Positions 20,297-33,351 of a stretch of DNA of 64,000 nucleotides are shown here, one piece after another (positions within the stretch are counted from its first letter, which is position 1; every line of letters begins with the position of its first letter). Source of the DNA: Calycina herbarum (Eukaryota; Ascomycota; Leotiomycetes; Helotiales; Pezizellaceae); contig LLEY01000192.1 in NCBI GenBank assembly GCA_001414485.1, positions 45,070 to 109,069 on the forward strand, written 5' to 3'. The translations under genes were made by a program, and so were the position numbers. The notes below the pieces were generated by a model, which was not told the DNA's origin, did no database searches, and saw only the letters and a list, made by a program, of their open reading frames with translations.

Positions 20297-20607
20297 GGTG
20301 TCAGTCTCACGATACTTTTCTATTACAATCAACCTAATATTTTCAAACATAATTATCCAGCATTTCAGAGTAATCAAAACAATTTTCCGACGCGTGCATG
20401 AACAGTTAGAAGTAGAGCAGAGCTTTTCTACTCTTGCGATAGCCGAGATCTCAATACTGACCACACGACGAAGAGCCAAACCGATTAAATTTCCATAATC
20501 TAAATTGAATTTCCTGGATTTTGACACCTATTCACAATTTTCTTCCTTTCCAAACCCTAAAAACGCCTCATCACTTTTTATTCTTCACCACCACCATCAT
20601 GTGGCAC

Positions 20608-23600
20608 TCACTCAACCAACTCCCCAACCTCCCCCATCCCCACGCCCCCCTCACCAACATCCCCTGATCTAACAACCCGCCCCTTATCAAGAATGACACA
20701 CCCCCCAGCCCCCCTAACAGCCTCCACCCGATGCGCAATAACCACAACCGTACTCCCTCCCATCTCCCTCCTCAGCACATCCTGAATCCGCCCGGCCGTC
20801 TCAAGATCAATACTAGCAGTCGCCTCATCCATAACCACAATCCCGCTTCTCCTCAGCAACGCCCGTGCAAGTCCAACTAGTTGTCTCTGTCCTTGAGAAA
20901 GATTGCGACCACCGGTATCGATATGCATATCCAAATCCCATTTATGTTTATCCGCGATCTTCTCAAGGACCGAGATGCATTCAATATCTGTGTATTCAGA
21001 TAGCGGGTCGAGATTTAGTCGCATGGAGCCGGGGAAGAGGATTGGTTCTTGGGCGAGGAAGGTGATGCGTTTACGTAGTGCTTGCGTAGAAATTTTCGAG
21101 ATGTCGAGGCCGTCGATGAGGATTCTGCCAGAGGAGGGGAGGGTAGTAGCAAGGAGTGAGAGGGCGAGTGTACTTTTTCCGGAACCGGTGCGACCTATGA
21201 GTGCTGTTGTGCTACCGCCTTTGATGGTGAGGGATATGTCTGTTAATGCAGGCTCGAGATGGGGAGCGTATTTTATGGTTACATTTTCGAATACGATGTC
21301 GCCGTTTTGAGAGGGCCAGTAGGCTGGAGGTTCGATATCTCCGGGTGGTTCTTGGTCAAGATGGAGGAGCTCGACGACTCGTTCTACAGAGACGAAATCC
21401 ATTTGTAGTTGTCCATATTGTCGACACAATTGATGCGTTGAGGAAACAAATCTGTTAGCGGCGGTAAGAACGAAAGCCGTAAGACCAGGCGACACACCCG
21501 TGAAAACGGCCAACGCAGTCAGAAGAAATGTAGAGACAGCGGATAAACTATCGAAGCGATACATCAACCAAGCCTGCAAACTCCAATAGAAGTGATCCAT
21601 CTTCTGGAAGTTATCCGTGACGGTGATAACTCGTTGTTGGAATAGACGAGAAACCTTGAAGGCTCGGATGCTAGTTAACCCCGTAGCAAGTTCTCCGAAA
21701 TTCGAGATCAATGGACTGAGAGATACCATTTCGAGGCGACGAAGGCTCTGAGAAGTAGGCAGGAAGTGTTTGAAAATAATCACAAATGCCAACGTGAGTC
21801 CAAGCGCGAAAACCAGGAAGAGTGGTGTAACCGAGCCTATAATAACAATCGATGTAATCCAAGTGATTGAAGTCCTCGCAACTCTCTGGAACAAGCTGCT
21901 AATATTTCCATCGATAGTGTTGATATCGGAAGTAAGTCGATTCATCAATCGACCAACAGGAGTGACATCGTAGAATCGAAATGTAGCATGAGCAACTCGA
22001 CTCATGACTCTCTCAAACATATTCTTCCCACCCTGGTATACGATAACCAGCATGAAAGCCTGGTATATAAGATATGTGATCGACTGAACCACAGCAATAA
22101 TGAAGAACCCCACAAGCCAGGGCCTGAGATTCTTCTCCGGGTCTGGTAACTTGCTAAGCGGATCATCAAAAGTAGTGATCTCCTTTGTGACGCCGTATGC
22201 CTCACCCCATGCTTTCAGAAACCATGTCTCCCCCACACCAGCAAGACGATATAGAAGGAGGGCGCATATGAGGACAAACCACCATTTGAGTTTTCCCGCT
22301 TTAATATACTCCCAATAAATTGAAAATTTGACGCCACCATGTGCCCGGTATTCGTCTTCCATAAATTTGTCTGGGATAGCAGCTGCTTGATCATCGCCTT
22401 GGGTGTCCTCGTGCGTAGACTCATGTGAGTGAACACGACGAAGATCATCAGTGGCAGCAACTTCTCGGTCGACCACTTCAGCATGGCCATCCGATACATG
22501 AACCAATTGATCTGCGATATGCATACATAGATCCGTGCGATGTGTAACGAGTAAGGTAGTCCGATCCTTCAGTAAAGGTCCAGAAATACATCTTCGTACA
22601 ATCGATGAAGCGGTTTGATGGTCCAGTGCGGAAAGGGGATCATCTAGTAACAAGAACTTCGATTGCGAATATACAGCTCGTGCCAATGATAATCGAGCCT
22701 TTTGTCCTCCAGAAAGACCTACGCCATTTTCTCCCACCAATGAAAGATCGCCATGCTTGAAAGAGGCCATATCAGGAAGAAGTGCGCAAACATCTAGGAC
22801 TTGCTTGTATCGAACCTCATCATATGGCGAGGAGAAAAGAATATTCTCTCTTATGCTCATAGATTGAAGCCATGGAGTCTGAGCACAATATCCAACGATA
22901 TCATTTGATCGTTCGTATTCGCCACTCAATTTGTCCAACTCCCCAAGTAATGCCTGAAGTAAAGCAGTTTTGCCAGTCCCCACCTCACCGTAAATGACAG
23001 TAAGGCCAGGAGGGAAAGAAAGAGTAATATCTTTCAATACAGGATCGGTAGCTCCCGGCCAAGCAAATGTTGCATTCTTCATTTCCAGCGTCGAGCTCGT
23101 TCCCGGAGCCGTATCAGCCTCCTCTTTATCTGGCTCGCTCATAAACTCTTCGATACGAGCCATGGAAACCCTAGCATTCAAAAGAACAGTGATGAGATTT
23201 GGTATTTCCTGAAGAGCAATTTCCAACCTAATGAACAATTGTAGTGCCGGAAAAGCGATGTCGACGGTCAATGGTTTCCCAGACAGAGTCGTGTACGCCC
23301 AGAATGCAACGACGGGAAACATTCCGCTAGCGAAAATATTAACGAAATCAATCAGAAGTCTCCATAAGCTGGAAATAACTCTGAGAGTCAATTCCACTTG
23401 TCTCGATTCCATGATTCGAGCAAGCCAAACATCTTGCCAACCGTAGTAGCGAAGATGACGAATCGCCTCGACGAGTTGAGAAATTTTGTGGATTTTCGTG
23501 TCGGTGGAGATTCTTCGTTTTCTCTCCCACGCAAGTAAGGTTCGTGCGATGAAGCCGCTTATAATTTGAGAGAATAGTACCGTTAGAACTCCAATGAGAC

Positions 23601-25242
23601 AGGACCAGCCCATTAGTCTCCATATTAGAACCACCGAGAATATCAGACCAAGTGGCTGAGAAACAAGAGACGAGAATTCCCAGAATCTTTGCGCTACCTC
23701 GTATGCATCGAATCTATTTTGCCACGCATCATTAGTAGATGCCCGCAAAGAAATGGCTGTCAATCATACCTCATCAAATTCATAATTTTTCCCATTGAAG
23801 CTTGTTCTAAAGACTTCTTCACATCTGGACTCTCCTCTTCTTGCTCTTCCGCTTGCTTCTTGGCCTTCGAAGGTCCCTTAAAATTTCCAATAATTCTCTT
23901 CCATATGGTCAAGTTCTTTGGGTCCTCTGAATCGGCTGTGCCATTGGAACTCGTTCCATGTCGTGCTTTGGTGCTGACACTGATCATCTTCCTCGAAAGA
24001 GTTTTCTCATACAACATAGTAATCAACTCGCCCCTCGATCTCTCATATGCCCTTCGTCCATACCAAAGAGTGAAAACTCCCGACTGACTCTCGATCAAAT
24101 TCGCAACCAGAGTCAATAAAGCATAAGTCAAAGTCGAACTCCTCGGCGCCTCATTATTCTCCATACTCTGCAGAATCTTCTGCAAAAGAACCGGCGTCGA
24201 AAAATCAGCGACCAGTTCAAGAATCCCCAGCGCCGAAATAATGAAAAGATCCAACCCATTAGCCTCAACCAATCTCCGCAAAACACTCCCTTTCAACTCC
24301 CGAAACCTATCATGCAAAGTCCGATGCTGAAACTGGAATCCCAACCCCCAAACATCCTCATCATTAAGCTGTCTCTCATTCCCCAATTTAATCAACGGCG
24401 CCATCCAAGACACACTCATAAACTGCCAAAGCGTAAGATTGTCCTCGGGCGTCCTCAGTCCACTCGTCGCAGGTCCAAAAGCAGGACTTATCATAAATCT
24501 CGGAAGATTGGGATCTCGAAGTGGCATTTGGAGGATGATAAAAATCGCCGAGAAGGCGGAGAGGAGAACCATGATCGTTGGTGCATCGTGATCTCCAATT
24601 TGTGGGAAGCCGTTGATTAGGACTGTAAATTGGGAAACAAAGATACTAAGGTATAAAACCAGCAAAGGCTTCGGAGTCGTAGCTGGTCTGAGGATAGCAA
24701 TGAGTATACAAGCCGTCGCCCAAGAAACAACAGGACATATCATTTCCAATCTCAGATCAGGGTAGAAAATGGTAGGTAATTGCATAAACATCCCAACCAC
24801 CGAAATAAGAAATAACAATCCCGAAAGGACGGTAAAATATTTCTTCGATTTTCGAGGTAAATCGTCATCTTGCTCTGAAGTCTCTTTGATGAAAGTACTC
24901 AACCATTTCGGTCTGATTGAGGGTCCGGGGATGAGTTGGATGAGGTAGCCTAGTACTATGCATATTGAAATGAGTGCTGGAATTGCTGAGATGAATGGGA
25001 GAACACATGGTTCGAATTTTGCATTAAATGGATCCTGTTTTTGATGTCAGTTTTATATCTCGAAGAGAAATAAGGGAGAGTGAAAAGAAACGGAAGTATA
25101 AAAAAAAACATACCCATATACGCCCACACCTCTCCTCCGCCGACGCGTCAAAAGCAATATGCTTCCTGAAACTCAAATAGACCTCACCTTCCCCATACGC
25201 CGGATGCTCATTCCAAGGTCTCTGAAGTAATAGTTGCGCCAT
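20608..25242 (-). CDS. ABC transporter, ABCC (MRP) subfamily, full length
   Basis: Exons 25242-25114, 25034-23770 and 23713-20608 give 1499 aa, the usual length for fungal ABCC transporters. Introns are 79 bp (GTATGT/CAG) and 56 bp (GTATGA, CTAAT, TAG). An N-terminal multi-span TMD0 region (to about 210) is followed by TMD1, NBD1, TMD2 and NBD2. NBD1 has Walker A GEVGTGKT (about 708), signature LSGGQ (about 800) and Walker B LLLDDPLSALD, where Asp replaces the catalytic Glu, the normal asymmetry of this subfamily. NBD2 is complete: GRTGSGKST (1305-1313), LSQGQ (about 1405), IVVMDEATASID (about 1425) and a His-loop AHR. Such proteins export conjugates, drugs or metabolites using ATP at the plasma or vacuolar membrane; the substrate is not predictable. 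The following tRNA-Cys and MFS gene are on the same strand. Clean frames indicate an active gene. Confidence 0.92.
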
Positions 25243-25648
25243 AACAGCTACAATTGAGAAGGGCTTGACCTCCTCATTCCAATTGACGTGTTGATAATAT
25301 CAGCTTAGATGTTCAAGTACGTATGAAGAAAGAGGAAAGAGAGATTGAATCTAGATCATCGACGTTTGAAAGAAGCAAACCAGACGTCACCGCCAATCAA
25401 TCCCACTTTTAGGGCTTGCATCGGTCCGTAACCGGCCGATCTTCCCCCGACGAACCCCTGGTTTAACTCCATTAGGCAAACCCGTAAATCCTCTAACCTG
25501 TGAGCCAATCATCTTTCCAGCTATTTCCCCGCTTCCCCGCCATTCCAAAAAAAACAAACAAGCAAACAACGATATTAGACTAAGGGGTGGGTACCAACCA
25601 ACCCCATCCAAAGAAAATTGACAAAAAGAAATTATTGCCTAATTCATT
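25243..25648. other. Intergenic, promoter side of the ABC gene
   Basis: No gene recognised. It holds the upstream region of the ABC transporter and the 3' flank of the tRNA-Cys gene, with an A-rich tract (25550-25562). Confidence 0.45.
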
Positions 25649-25739
25649 AGGTCCCTAGCTGGTTCGAACAACTGACCTGGCGATAATTGCATTCAAAGAA
25701 TGACTGCAATCGCCCGCTCTACCACTGAGCTAAGAGACC
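25649..25739 (-). tRNA. tRNA-Cys (GCA) with a 19-nt intron
   Basis: Read on the minus strand, acceptor arms GGTCTCT and AGGGACC pair, with U73 as discriminator, the base expected of cysteine tRNAs. The D arm is GCTC-AGTGGTA-GAGC, the anticodon stem GGCGA/TCGCC, and the T arm AGTTG-TTCGAAC-CAGCT. The loop region starts TTGCA, giving anticodon GCA, and is enlarged by a 19-nt intron after position 37. The intron contains TGCAA, able to pair with the anticodon as in other intron-bearing eukaryotic tRNAs. Total length is 91 with the discriminator. Confidence 0.9.
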
Positions 25740-26421
25740 AGTTTTCCTGGTGATTGGATGGCGAGAGGGTGGTTATTAGGATACATGATGCTGTGCCCCT
25801 TCTGGACACAGCAAGTTTTGCCATATTTAACCGTTGATCCCCTTTTGAAGGGGGGTTGGGAAACATTGATATCCCCACCCCTCCTCCTCACTAACAGTTA
25901 TGAAGTGAGCTTTCCTTTGCCAGATAAGCCACCAGTAAGCTACTAAGCTTAACAAACTCCCAGCCACATCTTTAGCGCCACCCCTATGTCAACTACAAAC
26001 AGATGTGTATATTGTCTGGAGTTTTAGAAAACCCGTGACATGCTTGTCAAGATCGTTGCGCGCATCACATCTTTAATAATAAGTAAATCTAAAAATAAGA
26101 TTCAACTTTAAAGTCCGAATTTTTTTTTAGCAACGGCTGGCTTGGAGATTACCGAGTATTGATTTTATAGTCTGTACATACACATCTAGACCGCAAACTT
26201 CGACGGTCTTGAATTAGATAGTATAAGAATCCCATTCTATACTCTATATGTATGTACCCATGTTTATCATGATCAACCACCAGTACCAATAACACCACAA
26301 CCCATCAAAGGTTACAAATACATTCCCCCCTCCCACTCAAAACCCCAGCACTTTTATCCCGTGCATCCCAAAAACGCCCCCAAAACAAATAAAAAAACAA
26401 TCTCACTCTAAAAACACGCAT
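25740..26421. other. Intergenic, no gene seen
   Basis: Lies between the tRNA gene and the 3' end of the MFS gene. It includes AT-rich stretches and a run of T near 26121-26128. It probably contains the MFS 3' UTR. Confidence 0.45.
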
Positions 26422-28196
26422 CTACTTCTCATGATGCGCATCAGCCTTCTCCCCAGTATGCGCCCCAAAATTCGCATTCGCAAGCGCAACACTATTCTGC
26501 CGACTCCCCATCGTCTGCCTAACCCTCAAATCCTGCTGCGACCGTGCAAAACTCTGCGCCCGACTCCCCGTCCCCATGCGCACAGAACTAGGTCGTCTCC
26601 CAGCAACAGGGACATCGACCTGGTGCGCTGCCTCGTTGAGTTGTTGAGCGAAGGGGGATCGTTTGCGGAGAACAGGTCCCTTCCAGTAGATTACGTAGAC
26701 GGCAATGACGAGGACGAAGGAGATGCATGCGAGGATTGTGGAGGCGTTTGCGAGGGCTCTGGAGGGTGGAGAACCGATGTCTGGGGGGATTTTTTTAGTA
26801 TGGATGTGATTGATGGGTGGGAAGGTGGTAACTTACTTTGGAAGAATGGTGTTGCGGGGATGGTGAGGACACCTGCGAGGAAATCTCGAGCCCATCCATT
26901 TCCACCTGTGGCTGATGCGGAATAAGGACCGTATGCGCAAACCATGTAATCAATGGTAGCCATGTAAATACTGTAGTTTGCGATTCCGACAATAGCAGCG
27001 AAGATGGAAGAAGCGATCCACGGCAATGGTGGACCGGTAGAAGTCCACGCAAATCCAATCAATCCAATTGGCAAGCAAGGCGCTGTGTAAAGTAACCACC
27101 AAAGTCGAGATTCGTATTGTACCTTCTCGTCATCTGGTTTGGCCTTTCGCTCTGCGATGTTTCGTTGAATGACGGGGATGAAGGAGAACCAGGCGATGAA
27201 ATATCCGACGAGAATTGGGATGAACGCCAAGCCCAAGGAAACCTTGCCAAATCCCCATTGTTTGTAAACCAAGGAGAAAGACTGGATGAACATGAAAATG
27301 AGAGCATCGCTGAATCCGGAAAGGAGAGAAAGAGTGAGGACAATTGGCTCAGTGACGAACATCTTGAATGGTCGGGCCCAAGTAGCGAAAATTTCCTTGG
27401 CCGAGAATCGCTCCTTAAAAGGAACGAGCTCATCGGGTCCCCAGATGTTGGTATCTGTGCCATTCTTGCGTCTCTTTTTGGCAATATTGTCCATCATGAT
27501 TGTAGTTCTGGTTTCTGGTACTAGAACGAAATGAAGAGCTTGAACGAAAACACCAAAGATCAATTGGAGCCAGATACTCCATCTCCAATGAAGATATTCC
27601 TCAGCGAAACCACCAATCACTGGACCCAAAACTGATCCACCAACAGAGGAGAAGACGACGAAGGCAACGGCATATTGTTGTGTATCAGCCTCCCACATAT
27701 CTGCAATCATACCGAGAGTGACTGAACCACCTGCCGAAGAGAGACCACCGAGCGCACGACCGACCATAACCGTGGCGAAGTTTGGGGCGAGAGCAACTGG
27801 AATTTGCCAAATGTTGACCAAGAGTAAACTGGCTTGTAGAATTGGTTTTCGTCCTAACTCTTCACTCCAAGGCGCCCACAACTCGCAACCAAAGGCGTAT
27901 AGGACAAGGAAGATCATAGCACCGGCTCGTCCTGCTTGCTCGCTAACGCCGAACTCCTCTGAGATGCCGGGAATGGCGTTAGAGTAGAGACTAGTGTTGA
28001 AGTTCATAGAAACTTGGACGGCGAAGATGACGGAGAGAATCATCCACTTCTTCCATTTGGGAAAGGAGTATCCGAGCTCTTCATAGCACATATCCTCCGT
28101 CAATTCGATTTTGTCGTGGGTGCCGGCGGTGTGTAGATGGGGGGAGGTGTTACTCTCCTCCGAGGGGGAGGAGATGGATTCCTTGTTGGACTCCAT
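26422..28196 (-). CDS. MFS transporter, DHA1 drug:H+ antiporter-like
   Basis: Exons 28196-26837 and 26780-26422, joined across a 56-bp intron (GTAAGT/CAG), give 572 aa. The N-terminus is a soluble acidic tail of about 50 residues, followed by 12 predicted spans. Family motifs are clear: SEELGRKP (motif A-like loop 2-3), GRALGGLSSAGGSVTLGMIADMW, and GSVLGPVIGGF (motif C of antiporters), then LHWRWSIWLQ. The second exon adds the last span (ILACISFVLVIAVYVIYW) and a basic, Ser/Gln-rich cytoplasmic tail. Proteins of this type extrude drugs, polyamines or fungal metabolites at the plasma membrane by proton antiport; the substrate is not predictable. Without the splice the frame would end in a low-complexity tail lacking the last helix, which supports the model. 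No biosynthetic genes are adjacent. Confidence 0.9.
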
Positions 28197-30675
28197 TTTG
28201 AATGGGGGACGAGAAGAGGTTGTGTCGCAGTGAAGGATATATCATAGATGAAAAGGGTATGGATGTAGGATATCCTGAATTGAGATAAGACTCCACAATC
28301 AATGCAGAGATGTATTGAATATAGCGCGGAAAAGGAGAAATGTATGGAGGAGGGGATAGCTGAAGCTTATGTATTGCAATGGGAGTAGGAGTAAGAGCTA
28401 GCATTAGTACGTCATTACCAGAGAGGAAAGTGCAAGCAGGCCAGGCGAGCTAAAAGAAGTGCCAAAGTAGGAAAGGATCACCTGAACCCTGCATTTCAGT
28501 CGCGCTTTCCAAGTGACCGTCTACCGTCTACCAACCCCACATGAGGTGCAACGGAAGACTGCAAGAGAGTTGGTTCTAGCCTCCATTGAGCTTCAACTCT
28601 CCGCCTTGAGCCAGTCACGATGAAGTAGCATTGTGACGATGGTAAGTTAAGGGAAAGAACCATCCACCGCGGTTGTGCCTTCCCCGCATAATAATTTAAA
28701 ACCTTGCGCTTACCTCCCGACGCTTCGTACTGAAACACGTAAAACTGGAAGGGCATACCGGAGAAAACGTGGTTATGATGCAGGGAGGGAAGGAAGTTGT
28801 GGTCGTACTTGCCTCAGCTAAATGACGGTGAGAGTGAGGACATCTAAGCCAGCTCTGCCGGTGGCCAGCCAGACTAGGCAGCTGGATAGCTCCTGCCCCC
28901 GAACTTTCCCATAGTTCCAGACCCAGAATATGGTCGTAGTCATCGTGAGGCATAGAGTACCGGAAGGAATGGCGTTGTTATGGTCTGGTCACCCCATACT
29001 CGTACATTTCACACCAGCAAAAACAAACTTGCTACCGGTACTGGAGTCCGGAGTATAACAATGTGTGGAGTAGTCTCCGTAATACAACCATGTGAGCTCT
29101 CTCGGATTCTTGCAACGGCCTTATTGTGGAATTTAACGTGATCAATGGGTTTACTAATGGTCCAGTCATGGTGGAAAAGCGGATCGTCCGTCGTTTCTTG
29201 CCTCGGTGGCCATGGTGAAGTCCACAATTCCCATGCCATGGATGGATGGGATGGGCACACGAGTTGGATGAGAGTGGGATGCAGGAAACCATCATCGCAT
29301 GCATGCTGGCTTACGGCTCAGCATGATTGGCCGTCATGCCATTTCTGTGGAGCGGGTGAGTACTGGACGAGTTGGACGTGGAGGTTGGAGAAAAGAAGGG
29401 GTTGAGGGTCGAGGAAACTGCGGAGGCCATTAAAATCGATGACGTCGTGCCCACGAACCGAGCCGCCACCTTTTCAAGTTGGTCGGTGAGACATCGTGAC
29501 CTCCTCATCTGCGACATCGTCTAGAATCCATCAATACTATCTTCATGTAACTTGCCGCCGTCGCGAGAGTCGTCTTGATCTTTGATTTCGACATTTCATC
29601 GTGGTCCGTCGGCAAAATACACGCGCGGAAATGACAATGAAGCCTTTCTCCGTTGAGCCTCATCCACTGAACCAACCATCTTCAGCCATCACCAGACAAG
29701 CAACGCCCAGTGATGATGCCGAGCGTAGGTCGTGGATGAGGGGTTGTCACCGTGACACAAGAGATTCTCGAGATCAAAGGTGGCTTGGAAGCCGACTTGG
29801 CAACCTTGGAACCTTAGGAGACCTCGCATTTGATTTCTGCCTTTCTTTTTTGCCCACCATTTGGAACATTTCAACCGTGGGCGCTTACTGCACGGGTAGT
29901 GCCTAGGCATAGACCTACCACGAAGAGCCTAAAGTTAGGTAGCCCTACAAGTTATCACGAAGATATTCAAGGAATTTGCCTCGGGGTTTGTCGAGTGTGG
30001 AATTAGCGTTGCCAGATTTGGATTTGAGCAACCGCTGCAGATTGTTGACGGATTTTCTATCATCCGCGTACACCTACGCCACACCTGCAACGAGGTTGTA
30101 CAGAACATTCTAAAACCACTGGTTTTTTTAAATCCTCACTTTGTAAATCCTTCTGAAAAGAATGCTGAAAGTTTCGTTTCAGCGTTCGTTGCCTTCGAGA
30201 GAGTGGGCGGTGCTTCAAAATTGGAAGGCCTGTAAACACAAATTCCTTTCTGCGCCTCTTCATCGCGTTGTACGTTATGTTTGGTGTGGTTATCTTCAAT
30301 CGTCAATTGGGCCGACCATTGTTGGATTGTTGGAGAAAATGACTGCCTGGGGTTATTGGCAGGGCTGGAAGTGCTTCTGATTCGCCAGATTCCTTGAAGT
30401 GTTGGTTACAGCCATCTTGGGGGCTGCGCTGAGAGCTGTGTACGTTGTATTGGTGTCGCATCTACCAAAATTAAAGATTGTTGGTGAGGCGCTGCTCTGC
30501 ACCCCCCAAGTATATGTCGCAAAGTTCATCCTGCTTCTCCTTTTAAATCCTAATATTCCTCGGGACTGTCAGCTAGCGATAAGCTGTGTTTAATTCAACG
30601 ACAAATCACTAAGGGCAAGACTGCCAGAGAGAGTTAATAATCTGAGATGGAGTATGTTAGGAAACCCCCAGGACG
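28197..30675. other. Long intergenic region, no gene supported
   Basis: About 2.5 kb between the divergent MFS gene and the next plus-strand gene. Open frames up to 101 codons occur on both strands (for example 29601-29906) but show no domain, signal peptide or splice structure. Base composition is even and not RIP-like. A regulatory region or a non-coding RNA is possible but not supported by anything visible. Confidence 0.45.
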
Positions 30676-33086
30676 ATGAAAGATATTGATATCAACAGCA
30701 ACTCAAATCATAAAAGCGCCAACCTGGAGCCTGTTTCTCCTCTCAGTCAGCTCCAACGTCACTCCTTCGGTTCCAACGTAGAGAATATATCTCTACAACA
30801 AATAAACTCGACAAGTGGGACATCCACTCAAGTTTCTCGTGGACAAAATCCAGCGACTCGGTCCGAAGACAAAAATACCGGAAAATGGCCACTCCGATAT
30901 CGAAAAAGGACCCTCTTCTGGCTGTTCTTCTACCTTATCTTCCTGGTTGTCCCTTGGGTTTTCACATGCATCTTGAACTATCGACCTTTGAATCAGTCAG
31001 CATACATTGACCAGACGTTTGGATTGTCGCCAAATGATTTGAAGACGGTTTCAAGGTTAATGAGAGCAATTCGAATAATGAACTCTGTCGCTACTCTTGT
31101 TACCATTCCTTTCATTTCCATCGTTTTAGCACATGCCTCGATAGTTTATACCCAACGTCGTCGGGTCGGACAGTCATTGAGTCTAGCACAGACACTTGCT
31201 CTGGCTGATAAGCGATGGGGAGATGCCTGGTTCCTTTTGCGCTCGAAGAGTCCGAAAAATAAACCTCTCGTCAGCAAATTTGTTTGGTTTGCGGCTGCAG
31301 TTCTTTTTATTGGTAAGTTAAACCTCCGATGAAGTAGGGTCTCTTCTAATAACTTGATAGGTGCGTTCCAGCAGCCTTTCCAGCAGCTCATGGTTTCTAC
31401 GAGAAACATCCAAGTACCAACATGCATCGACACTCTCAACGATGAGACCAGTGATAAAAGCTGTCACTCCTTAGATGGACAACGAAAGCTAGTCGGCTAC
31501 GACCCAAATCCCTCATTCCTAAACCAAGTTCCACAAAGTCTCGTCGCGCAAGAAATAACCAACAAAGCGGCTGCACTTCAACAAAATGATATTCTACCCA
31601 ACATCTGGTCGGAGAGAGCATCCCGACAAGACTACCTCGGCTCATCCATCCAAACCACCAACCTCGAGAAAGGAACAGAGGGACTCTTCGCATCATCCCT
31701 CCCAGAGCTAACGACCACTGGTGTCCTCCGCTATCACGCCCTCAGAATGAACTCAACAGTAACATGCACCTCCATCCCACGCGAGCAATTCCCCACGTCG
31801 TGTCCGGGCATTAACCCATTTTCTACTTCCTACTCCTATTCCTCACCTGAAGACTTCTCCGCCTTTGAAGTCCGCGTCTGTGCACCGGGGGATACCACGA
31901 TATCTCCTTGGACTACTAGCAGAGATAGACAAGATATCGCTGAAGAGGTGTTTTTGGATGTCTTTTCGAATATTACGAGGCAATCCGATACTTATGACTT
32001 GAAGTTTACGGTTTCTTGTAAGGCGGCGACGACGAGGGGATATTTTGAGTTGGGGAATGAGAGGAATAATTATACTTTTGGACCGTTGCTGAAAGAGTGG
32101 CCTGGTGAGGAGGTTGTTGGGAAGGAATTCAATGATGAGGGACCGCCTTTGAAGGGGGGCTTGAAATTAGGTCGTTGGTGAGTTCTTTCTTCTTTTTTTT
32201 TAAGATTTTCTTCTGGTCATCGCCAAGCAGTAAACCACAGTCTTGCCTTGAACATCTCGATCGAATGCTGATAGTATTCTCTAGGGACAACTCAACCCAC
32301 ACACCCCCAGCCTTCTCTACCCCCTTATTGAACCCGTCAACCAATCCACCACCCCCTCTAACCCCCGGCCCCCTAACAATCTCAACCCTCACCCTCTTCG
32401 GCAACACCTCCTTCCTAAACACGCTCTTCCAACCCGACCCCTCCTCAAACACATCACGAAACTCTCTCCTCTCTGTATGTCGTTACAACGCTATCTCCTT
32501 CCAAAACCTCATTGGTATCGATCACCCCTTCCACTCCATCTGTGCCGTCGCTCTGGAAAGACCGGGAAGATATGATGCTGATTCTCCCTCCCTACTTGCT
32601 CTCCAATTTTTACGCCCTTTTCAACCTTCTTCTAGTTTGGATACAAGGTTTAAACCTTTTGATGCTGCGGCTTTGTTGGCGAATCGGGGGCTGTTGAATT
32701 CGGGGGGGAGTGGAGAGGCGGGGGAGGGGATGAGGGAGGTGTTTTTTAGTCCTGGGATGCAGGTTGTGGTTCCTGATATGAGTCTGGCGGGGATGATTGT
32801 GGTTTCTGTTCTTGTTGGATTGCAGGTTTTGGTGTTGGTGGGGTTGATGGTTTGGATTTATAGGGTGCGTACTTGGGCGGGAGCTTTTGATGCTAAGGCT
32901 TTAGTTGGTGTTGGTGTTTCTTTAGGGAAGGAGGGGAGGTTTGAAAATATTGAGGGGCGGGAGTTGGAGGGGAGTGGGATTTTTGGTGTCACGGAAGGAC
33001 GGGAGGGCAGGGCTGATGGGAGAGGAGGGGTGGAGTTGGGTTTAGGTGGGGAGGGCACTGTAGGGAGGAGGGCGAGGATGGGATAG
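30676..33086 (+). CDS. Unknown large fungal membrane protein with N-glycosylated lumenal domain
   Basis: Exons 30676-31312, 31361-32177 and 32285-33086 give 751 aa. Introns are 48 bp (GTAAGT, CTAAT, TAG) and 107 bp (GTGAGT, CTGAT, TAG); both keep frame. A Ser/Asn-rich cytoplasmic N-terminus of about 75 residues precedes spans near 80-100, 138-156 and 202-215. A long extracytoplasmic domain follows with several NxS/T sites (NSTVTC, NITRQ, NNYTF, NTSFL) and scattered Cys. A final span at about 653-677 (VVSVLVGLQVLVLVGLMVWIY) leads to a Gly/Glu-rich tail. This layout is common among uncharacterised Pezizomycotina membrane proteins; I know no function. The last exon shifts from C-rich to G-rich coding strand at about 32660, a base skew without a frame break. 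The ATG at 30676 is the first in frame. Confidence 0.7.
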
Positions 33087-33351
33087 AAGTTATTGTTTAA
33101 ATTTGGTTAGAGAGAGGATTGTGTTGATATTTTGAAGGAAGTGGGGTTCGGTTGTTATTTTATTTATACTCTGTTAATTCTTTAAATGTTACACTTTGTA
33201 TTAGACATAGCTTAGCTAAAACTACTATATTTGATTTCTTGTCTGATCGAGGGGATATTATACTTGAACCGTTTTCTCCAAAACGATCTCGAACCGTTTA
33301 TACAACTCAGAGGAACCAAACTTTTGAAGAAAGTGGGGGGTTGCCAGTTTT
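33087..33351. other. 3' flank of the membrane-protein gene
   Basis: AT-rich 3' region ending at the inverted-repeat element. No gene seen. Confidence 0.4.

Noticed and set aside
26691..26836. Unspliced C-terminus of the MFS protein
   Set aside because: Splicing 26836-26781 restores the last membrane helix and a normal tail, while the unspliced frame gives low-complexity sequence.
20608..28196. ABC and MFS transporters plus neighbours as a biosynthetic gene cluster
   Set aside because: No synthase, tailoring enzyme or pathway regulator is present between or near them.
29601..29906. 101-codon plus-strand frame as a gene
   Set aside because: No domain, signal peptide, splice sites or conserved-looking sequence; several overlapping frames of similar length occur around it.
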